Source of the DNA: Lachnospiraceae bacterium
GTDB lineage: Bacteria; Bacillota; Clostridia; Lachnospirales; Lachnospiraceae
Assembly (NCBI GenBank): GCA_031285465.1
Contig: JAITWD010000229.1
Coordinates: 1-5,391, forward strand
Reading direction: 5' to 3'
DNA length: 5,391 nucleotides
Under the pieces are notes generated by a model. It did no database searches, was not told where the DNA came from, and saw only the letters and a program-made list of their open reading frames with translations. The first letter of the stretch is position 1; every line of letters starts with the position of its first letter. Both the position numbers and the translations under genes were made by a program. Below, piece after piece: positions 1 to 4,068 of this stretch.

Positions 1-1
1 A

Positions 2-106
2 CTAGATATTGACGAAACCGGACGGTTGATTGTGGAAAAAAGCAATGGCGAAATAATAACCCTTTCAAGCGGAGAGGTTGGCATCAAACCAATATTCGAA
101 CAATAA
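2..106 (+). CDS. birA: Biotin-[acetyl-CoA-carboxylase] ligase, C-terminal end (partial)
   Basis: This is the last 34 codons of a gene whose body lies to the left of the window; it ends at TAA 104-106. The frame reads LDIDETGRLIVEKSNGEII and continues through SGEVGIKP to the stop. That matches the small C-terminal SH3-like domain of BirA, where an 'ID.dG.L.V' stretch is followed near the end by a conserved 'SGEV' motif. BirA joins biotin to the carrier domain of biotin-dependent carboxylases in the cytoplasm; forms with an N-terminal helix-turn-helix also repress biotin genes. Whether this copy has that domain cannot be seen. The biotin transporter gene bioY lies about 2 kb downstream, which supports the call. 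The fragment is short, so identity rests on the motif and the context. Confidence 0.72.
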   Translation, partial: LDIDETGRLIVEKSNGEIITLSSGEVGIKPIFEQ

Positions 107-139
107 ACCTTTCCAATCGCACCTTTTTTTTCCTTTTTT
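71..139 (+). terminator. Possible weak terminator at the end of birA
   Basis: Bases 71-79 can pair with 106-114 (nine pairs including one G-U) around a 26-base loop that includes the birA stop codon. Two T tracts follow, at 124-131 and 134-139, separated by CC. The T run starts nine bases after the stem, so this is not a textbook intrinsic terminator. It fits the end of a transcription unit just before the next promoter. Confidence 0.3.
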
Positions 140-165
140 ACCAATAATAACAGCCCCGCACTTTA

Positions 166-194
166 TTGACACTCACCGATTTTCATAATACAAT
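166..194 (+). promoter_or_regulatory. Sigma-A-type promoter for motAB
   Basis: There is a perfect -35 box TTGACA at 166-171, a 17-base spacer, and a -10 box TACAAT at 189-194 (one mismatch to TATAAT). Transcription would start near 201, giving a leader of about 147 bases before the motA ATG. I found no convincing sigma-D/sigma-28 flagellar promoter in the gap, so this motAB pair appears to be read by the housekeeping sigma factor. Confidence 0.7.
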
Positions 195-207
195 CTATTA
201 GTGTCAA
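166..207 (+). promoter_or_regulatory. Inverted repeat framing the motA promoter (candidate operator)
   Basis: TTGACACT at 166-173 and AGTGTCAA at 200-207 are exact reverse complements separated by 26 bases. The left arm contains the -35 box and the right arm begins at the predicted start of transcription. This is a layout expected for a repressor operator, but no regulator can be named from it. An 8-bp inverted repeat can also arise by chance. Confidence 0.35.
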
Positions 208-212
208 ATCAG

Positions 213-335
213 ATGTACTCCAAAGATATTGCCAAGAAAATGCTGATTAAATCAGCGTTTCTCCATATATATATCTTGTATCGGTCCTCATCGCGCCACT
301 ATGGGGCAAGAGAAAATAAAACCGATACATCGTGA
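213..335 (+). pseudogene. Cryptic 40-codon ORF in the motA leader, possible PadR-like N-terminal remnant or leader peptide
   Basis: An ATG 12 bases after the predicted transcription start opens a frame of 40 codons. It stops with TGA at 333-335, inside the ribosome binding site of motA. It begins MYSKDIAKKMLIKSAF and continues with HIYILYRSSSRHYGARE. The 'ILY...HYG' pattern recalls the start of PadR-type winged-helix regulators ('IL......YGYeI'), but the spacing is one residue short and the rest of the domain is missing. No good Shine-Dalgarno sequence precedes the ATG. It could be a truncated regulator, a leader peptide whose translation ends at the motA ribosome binding site, or a chance ORF in a structured leader. 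The resemblance is by eye only. Confidence 0.25.
235..329 (+). promoter_or_regulatory. Structured 5' leader of motA
   Basis: Two pairings are visible in the predicted leader RNA. Bases 235-239 plus 241-247 pair with 251-262 through one G-U pair, with A240 bulged, making a 12-bp hairpin with a TAA loop. Further on, TGTATCGGT (277-285) is the exact complement of ACCGATACA (321-329), closing a 35-base loop only four bases before the motA ribosome binding site. There is no T tract, so these are not terminators. The layout allows control of translation, but the conserved core of c-di-GMP-I riboswitches is not recognisable here. Confidence 0.35.
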
Positions 336-347
336 GAGGGATTAAAC

Positions 348-1139
348 ATGGATATTACAACAATTATCGGTATTGTTGTTGCCGTCGTCGGACTGCTGAG
401 CGGCATGGTTTTGAAGGGCGTACCCTTAAGTGCCCTATGGAATGCGGCCGCTTTATTAATTATTCTGGTCGGTACCGCCGGCGCCGTTTTGAATGCCACC
501 CCCAAGAAGGATATCACCAAACTCGGTTCCCTGTTCAAGCTGGCGCTCATTGGGCGAAAGGAAGAGGATAACACTGCCCTGATCAAGCAATTTGTCAATT
601 ACGCCCAAATGGCCCATGTCGAAGGGTTGCTGTCGCTGGAGGATAAAATATCCAAGATCGAAGACCCCTTTTTCAAATGGTCGATGGGCTGGCTGATGGC
701 CGGTCAGGATGCCGATTTTGTCAAGCAGGCGCTGGAAACCGAGATTGATAATATTGATAGCCGCCATAAAGGTCTCGCCGGTATCTTCAGTCAGGCCGGT
801 TCCTATGCCCCGACCCTTGGTGTGTTGGGCGCCGTGGTTGGATTGATCGCCGCTATGGGCTTTATGGATGACACCGAGATGCTCGCCCATGCGATTGCCG
901 GCGCTTTCATGGCTACCATCTACGGTATCTTTACCGGTTATGTTCTATGGAATCCCTTTTCTAACCGTCTCAAACGGATGAATGCCCACGAGATCCATTC
1001 CAAGCGGATGATCGCGGAAGGGGTATTACTGCTGCAGCAAAATCTTTCTCCCAGCGTGGTTGAAGACTATCTTCTTTCCTATCTGACCACCAAGGAAATG
1101 GTTGAATATCGCGAGAATAATAACAGCGGAGGTCACTAA
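348..1139 (+). CDS. motA: Flagellar motor stator protein MotA
   Basis: MotA and MotB form the ion-driven stator in the cytoplasmic membrane that pushes on rotor protein FliG to turn the flagellum. The 263-residue length is typical for Firmicutes MotA. Membrane segments lie at about 3-22, 34-51, 154-172 and 183-203, with the large cytoplasmic domain between the second and third. The start MDITTIIGIVVAVVGLLSGM with VLKG after it, and the signature AGSYAPTLGVLG near 150-161, are diagnostic. P155 and P203 match the functional prolines known as P173 and P222 in E. coli. E98 in the GLLSLE motif is kept, but the position of the rotor-contacting Arg90 is His. The ATG has a GAGAGGG site seven bases upstream. 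The next gene, motB, begins one base after the stop, and its ribosome binding site lies inside motA, so the two are translationally coupled. Confidence 0.95.
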   Translation: MDITTIIGIVVAVVGLLSGMVLKGVPLSALWNAAALLIILVGTAGAVLNATPKKDITKLGSLFKLALIGRKEEDNTALIKQFVNYAQMAHVEGLLSLEDKISKIEDPFFKWSMGWLMAGQDADFVKQALETEIDNIDSRHKGLAGIFSQAGSYAPTLGVLGAVVGLIAAMGFMDDTEMLAHAIAGAFMATIYGIFTGYVLWNPFSNRLKRMNAHEIHSKRMIAEGVLLLQQNLSPSVVEDYLLSYLTTKEMVEYRENNNSGGH

Positions 1140-1140
1140 T

Positions 1141-1968
1141 TTGAAAAAAAATCACGATCACGAAGAACATATGGATGAGTCATGGCTGATCCCATATGCC
1201 GACCTTTTGACACTGCTGCTGGCATTGTTTATTGTTTTGTTTGCCACCAGTACAGCGGATGAGAAATTAATGACTGCCATGAAAATGGCTTTTTATGAAG
1301 AATATACCGGTATCATGCCGGAGCCGGAAACCGGCGATCCCGGTGTCGGCGGTATTGATGACGGCCCTTCCATGATCACCGGCGACCCTCTCCCGATCAC
1401 TGAAACCGGTGATGAAGCAGATGAAGAGGCTAACGAAGAAGCCGACGCGGAAAATGAAGAGGGCGAAACCCCCGCGGAAACGGTGGCAAAGCTGACTGCG
1501 GTTTTGCAGGAGGAATTTTCCAATTACGTGACCGCTAACGGTCTGGAAGAGGAAATGCGGATCGAATCCCGACCGGAAGGATTATTGATCACCCTGACCA
1601 GTGATGTCTGGTTCCCCTCCGGCAGTGCGGAAATCAATGACTCCCAAAAGGATGTGGCGATCCAGATTGCCAAGATGATCGCCAGGGTACAGGATGAGAG
1701 CGATGTAATGCTTTCGGTGATCGTCAGCGGACACACCGACAATGTGCCTATCAGCGGATCGGAATACCCCAATAACTGGCGGTTAAGTCTTATGCGTGCC
1801 GCCAACTTTATGGAAGCATTAATGAACAACTCCACCCTTGGCCCCTCCAATTTCAGTGCCAGTGGCTATGGTGAGTATAGCCCGATCACCACCAATGACA
1901 CCGAAGAGGGACGCCAGCGCAACCGTCGGGTCGAAGTACTGATCTCGCCAAAGGTCCCCGCCTATTAA
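1141..1968 (+). CDS. motB: Flagellar motor stator protein MotB
   Basis: MotB anchors the stator to peptidoglycan and carries the ion-binding aspartate. I choose TTG 1141 as the start because GGAGGT at 1128-1133 sits seven bases before it; the upstream in-frame TTG at 1102 lies deep inside motA with no such site. The 275-residue product begins MKKNHDHEEHMDESW. One membrane helix (about 17-36) follows, in the motif PYADLLTLLLALFIVLF, where D21 is the predicted ion-binding Asp. A plug-like amphipathic segment comes at about 38-56. A Pro/Gly-rich and then strongly acidic linker runs over 60-113, and the OmpA-like peptidoglycan-binding domain over about 148-270. That domain shows GHTDNVP (197-203), NNWRLS..RA, GYGEYSP and the closing EGRQRNRRVE. 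Ion choice, H+ or Na+, cannot be read from this. Confidence 0.95.
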   Translation: MKKNHDHEEHMDESWLIPYADLLTLLLALFIVLFATSTADEKLMTAMKMAFYEEYTGIMPEPETGDPGVGGIDDGPSMITGDPLPITETGDEADEEANEEADAENEEGETPAETVAKLTAVLQEEFSNYVTANGLEEEMRIESRPEGLLITLTSDVWFPSGSAEINDSQKDVAIQIAKMIARVQDESDVMLSVIVSGHTDNVPISGSEYPNNWRLSLMRAANFMEALMNNSTLGPSNFSASGYGEYSPITTNDTEEGRQRNRRVEVLISPKVPAY

Positions 1969-1984
1969 TTGACAATATATGAGC

Positions 1985-2035
1985 AACGCCAATGTCACCC
2001 CGTTTTTATTATTAGGTTGACATTGGCGTTTTTTT
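1985..2035 (+). terminator. Intrinsic terminator of motAB
   Basis: Bases 1985-1997 (AACGCCAATGTCA) pair perfectly with 2018-2030 over 13 bp around a 20-base loop. The stem runs straight into a seven-T tract at 2029-2035. It lies 17 bases after the motB stop. The right arm also contains the -35 box of the bioY promoter. Confidence 0.9.
1993..2022 (+). promoter_or_regulatory. Possible BirA-like operator at the bioY promoter
   Basis: TGTCACCC (1993-2000), 14 spacer bases, then GGTTGACA (2015-2022) resembles the known BirA operator plan TGTtAACC-spacer-GGTTaACA, and it covers the -35 box of a biotin transporter gene. However, the symmetry is already explained by the terminator stem, and the half sites differ from the usual operator at key bases. 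This is a hypothesis only. Confidence 0.25.
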
Positions 2036-2044
2036 ATGTATAAT
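2017..2044 (+). promoter_or_regulatory. Consensus sigma-A promoter for bioY, overlapping the motB terminator
   Basis: The -35 box TTGACA (2017-2022) and -10 box TATAAT (2039-2044) both match the consensus exactly, with a 16-base spacer. Transcription would begin near 2051, leaving a leader of about 37 bases. The -35 box lies in the descending arm of the motAB terminator hairpin, so one stretch of DNA both ends one transcript and starts the next. Confidence 0.8.
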
Positions 2045-2087
2045 AAAATTTGTGGTTTAAAATGCTTAAGAAAATTGAGGAAACACT

Positions 2088-2663
2088 ATGAACAGTAAAT
2101 CTATTACCAAGAGTCAAAATCATCTTCGTGAATTATGCCAGATCGGCGTTTTTACCGCCGTGATCGCAGTGATGGCACAGATCTCCATCCCGATGCCCAG
2201 TAATGTCCCCTTTACCTTACAGACCTTTGCCATTGCTCTTGCCGGAGTGGTCTTAGGACCACGAAACGGAGCTGCCTGTGCCACTTTATATGTCCTGCTT
2301 GCGGCAATTGGTGTCCCGGTTTTAGCCGGTTTTTCCGGTGGGCTGGGAATGGTGTTTGGTGTTACCGGCGGTTTTATCCTCTCCTTTCCGCTGTTGGCAC
2401 TGGGAGCCGGGCTGGGGGCCCGTTCAGGTAAGGTGATCGGTACGGTCGCCGGAGTGACAAGCGGGGTCATCGTTAATTATCTATGCGGAATGATAATGTA
2501 TAGCTTCCTGACCAAGTCCAGTCTGGCAACCGCCTTTATCGCTTGCGTATTACCCTTTATCCTGCCGGATATTCTAAAAGTCATCGCCGTTATACTGGTG
2601 GGAAAAAAGCTTCGCAGCGCCCTCATGAAAAGTGGTGTCCTAAAGCCTTGGACATTAATATGA
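2088..2663 (+). CDS. bioY: Biotin ECF transporter substrate-binding S-component BioY
   Basis: BioY is a small integral membrane protein that captures biotin from outside the cell. It normally works with an energising ECF module (EcfT with two ATPases). The 191-residue length is usual for the family. Family marks are QISIPMPSNVPFTLQTFAIA (about 31-50), then AGVVLGPRNGA, the GVPV.AGFSGGLG..FG.TGGF stretch and the C-terminal LPFILPDILK. Hydrophobic segments suggest about six membrane helices. The ATG is preceded by GAGG at 2077-2080, seven bases upstream. No ecfT or ecfA gene is in the window, so it probably uses a shared module encoded elsewhere. It has its own consensus promoter just downstream of motB, and birA is close by, which is consistent with control by biotin, although no clear BirA site was found. 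Confidence 0.93.
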   Translation: MNSKSITKSQNHLRELCQIGVFTAVIAVMAQISIPMPSNVPFTLQTFAIALAGVVLGPRNGAACATLYVLLAAIGVPVLAGFSGGLGMVFGVTGGFILSFPLLALGAGLGARSGKVIGTVAGVTSGVIVNYLCGMIMYSFLTKSSLATAFIACVLPFILPDILKVIAVILVGKKLRSALMKSGVLKPWTLI

Positions 2664-2681
2664 AAAATCAAAGATTTTTCA
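2661..2681 (+). repeat. AT-rich hairpin at the bioY stop codon
   Basis: TGAAAAATC (2661-2669) and GATTTTTCA (2673-2681) form a perfect 9-bp stem with an AAA loop, starting on the bioY stop codon. The stem has few G-C pairs and no T tract follows, so it is at best a weak attenuator or an mRNA 3' stabiliser. Confidence 0.5.
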
Positions 2682-2697
2682 CTTTGTATTCAGGCAG

Positions 2698-2720
2698 TTT
2701 CGCAAGTAGAACTTGCGAAA
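2698..2720 (+). repeat. Perfect 10-bp hairpin between bioY and the DUF1284 gene
   Basis: TTTCGCAAGT (2698-2707) pairs fully with ACTTGCGAAA (2711-2720) around an AGA loop. It ends five bases before the GGGAG ribosome binding site of the next gene. No T run follows, so termination is unlikely. It may modulate translation or message stability between the two genes, or be a REP-like intergenic palindrome. Confidence 0.6.
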
Positions 2721-2736
2721 TGCATGGGAGATTATA

Positions 2737-3126
2737 ATGAGATTACGCCCCCACCATCTCCTATGCACTCAGACCTTTACCGGCAGCGGCTACAGTGACG
2801 AATTTATCGCCAATATGACCGCCGTTACCACCCGGCTACATAATAACCCCAATAGCCTGATCCAATTAGTCTGCTCAACCGACCAGCTGTGTGAACACTG
2901 CCCCAACATGATCACCGCCGGTCAATGTTGTGACGATGCCAAGGTAAAGGAATACGACCGGAAGGTGATGGCACACTTCGACCTTCATGAAGGTCATTAC
3001 TACTATCGCGAGCTTATTGATATGATCAACCAACATATGACGGCGACCATTTTGGAGGATATCTGTGGGGGGTGCAGCTGGTATCAGGAGAGTGGCTGCG
3101 AAACCATCCTTTTAGGGAAACGCTGA
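2737..3126 (+). CDS. DUF1284 family cysteine-rich protein
   Basis: A 129-residue soluble protein of the DUF1284 (COG3543) type; the family has no established function that I know of. The N-terminal signature MRLRPHHLLC, then GSGYSDEFIANM, is characteristic. Cysteines are grouped as C52-x2-C55, C64-C65, C110-x2-C113 and C121, with C10 and C46 in addition. The pattern suggests a bound metal or iron-sulfur cluster, but this is inference. I choose ATG 2737 because GGGAG (2726-2730) lies six bases upstream; an in-frame TTG at 2713 sits inside a strong hairpin and would add eight residues before the conserved start. No clear promoter of its own is visible, so it is probably cotranscribed with bioY, 73 bases upstream. 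A link to biotin is not shown by the sequence. Confidence 0.85.
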   Translation: MRLRPHHLLCTQTFTGSGYSDEFIANMTAVTTRLHNNPNSLIQLVCSTDQLCEHCPNMITAGQCCDDAKVKEYDRKVMAHFDLHEGHYYYRELIDMINQHMTATILEDICGGCSWYQESGCETILLGKR

Positions 3127-3238
3127 TCACATCGTCCGCTTTAGTGATCGTGTAATTCATCTTGTTTTCTTCGGTCACATTACCCATGTCGGTAGCACTG
3201 ACCTCTATTTCGCCGGACGCATTATTATTGTATTGACT
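3125..3238 (-). pseudogene. Probable remnant of an Ig-like domain protein
   Basis: Read on the minus strand, this gap gives 38 open codons directly after an in-frame TGA (3239-3241), with no start codon or ribosome binding site. The product includes NNNASGEIEVSATDMGNVTE, followed by ENKMNYTITKADD. 'I.VSATD..GNVTE....YTI' resembles the end of bacterial Ig-like repeats of secreted proteins ('a.D.aGN.t'). Codon choice looks like that of neighbouring genes. The frame runs on into the antisense of the DUF1284 gene, where it loses any such character. I read it as the leftover of a decayed or truncated gene between two convergent units. It could instead be a chance open stretch; no homology search was possible. 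Confidence 0.35.
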
Positions 3239-3291
3239 TCATCGCCTTCCTTCGGCCTTTCTCTCCTACTTCATTAAATGCATTTTGTTAC
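3127..3291. other. Intergenic gap between convergent genes
   Basis: Both flanking genes end here. GATCAC (3125-3130) can pair with GTGATC (3144-3149), but no T run follows. AAATGCATTT (3276-3285) is a short palindrome near the end of the MBL gene. No convincing intrinsic terminator was found for either side. Most of the gap is covered by the Ig-like remnant on the minus strand. Confidence 0.5.
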
Positions 3292-4038
3292 TTAACATTC
3301 AAAGCTCTGCCCCTCATACCTGACCACCATAATATTCCCGAGCTCCACCCCTTCTTTCTGCTTCGCCTCCTCAAGATAATTCACAACTGTATCCATCCGG
3401 TTCCACAAGTGCATCGGAAACAAACACCTCACCACTGCCGTCCGGTTGAATATCTCCAACCCTGCACCACAATCCTTCCCCTGTCTGGGATCAAGCGGAA
3501 AAAATGCCACATCAATATGCACGCCCTTAAGTTTATCCATCTCAACCATAAACCGGCGGGTCATATCCGCATTACCGGCCTCACTCTCCTCTTCCCATAC
3601 CCACAGATTAAGATCACCGGCATGGAAAACGGTCTGACCGGCATATTCGACCAAAAATGCCACCCCGGCATCGGTAGAACGTGCGGTCCGAACGGTCATC
3701 GGAGCATCCTTCCCTTCATTTATCCCTTCTACTTGATAAACCTCGTCGGCCCTTACCTGCACGATCCGCTCCCGATCGCTCTCCTTTAAACCCAGCTTCG
3801 ACCGCTGCGAAGGGGACAACGGTACCTCCTTCGAAACAATAAACCGCACCCGGGGATGATTGCCGAAAATCGACCATATCTCCCGATTATAATGGTCGGC
3901 ATGAGCATGACTGACGAACACATATAACTCTTTATTCTCGTCCAGTGACGGGATGGTTCCCAGATAATAATCAAACAGGCAATAAATATCGCCCCACTCG
4001 ACTAAGAAACCGCTTTGTTTTAGATATGTGACCTTCAT
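3292..4038 (-). CDS. MBL-fold metallohydrolase (UlaG/Lactamase_B_3-like)
   Basis: A 248-residue cytoplasmic protein of the metallo-beta-lactamase fold superfamily, without a signal peptide. The metal-binding motif is HAHADH (H44, H46, D48, H49), following the strand YVFVSHAH. D142 in FHAGD is the expected bridging ligand and H210 in FPMHLW the late ligand. The usual third-motif His, expected around residue 121 in the ARSTDAGVAF stretch, is absent: no His occurs between H61 and H139. The second metal site may therefore be altered, as I believe is common in this UlaG-like branch. The substrate cannot be predicted; the family includes hydrolases of phosphodiesters, lactones and others. The start codon has AGGGG seven bases upstream (4046-4050). 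The gene follows the 388-residue membrane protein gene by 30 bases on the same strand, probably as one operon. Confidence 0.85.
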   Translation of the reverse strand: MKVTYLKQSGFLVEWGDIYCLFDYYLGTIPSLDENKELYVFVSHAHADHYNREIWSIFGNHPRVRFIVSKEVPLSPSQRSKLGLKESDRERIVQVRADEVYQVEGINEGKDAPMTVRTARSTDAGVAFLVEYAGQTVFHAGDLNLWVWEEESEAGNADMTRRFMVEMDKLKGVHIDVAFFPLDPRQGKDCGAGLEIFNRTAVVRCLFPMHLWNRMDTVVNYLEEAKQKEGVELGNIMVVRYEGQSFEC

Positions 4039-4068
4039 AGAAATACCCCTGCCTTTCCACTATCTGGT

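Noticed and set aside
315..330. A sigma-28 flagellar promoter, suggested by ACCGATAC near 321-328
   Set aside because: No TAAA-like -35 element lies about 15 bases upstream, and this stretch is the right arm of a long-range stem only about 20 bases from the ATG.
201..347. A c-di-GMP-I (GEMM) riboswitch in the motA leader, suggested by the motility gene and the structured leader
   Set aside because: The conserved core of that class is not recognisable, and the visible stems do not match its layout.
456..890. A long minus-strand ORF of 144 codons inside motA
   Set aside because: It is antisense to a clear MotA coding region and shows no family resemblance; the same applies to the other overlapping ORFs within the annotated genes.
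1102..1140. An earlier TTG start for motB at 1102
   Set aside because: It lies inside motA with no ribosome binding site, while TTG 1141 has GGAGGT at ideal spacing and gives a typical MotB N-terminus.
2713..2738. A promoter for the DUF1284 gene made of TTGCGA (2713-2718) and TATAAT (2733-2738)
   Set aside because: The spacer is only 14 bases, the -10 box overlaps the ATG, and the -35 box lies inside a perfect hairpin.
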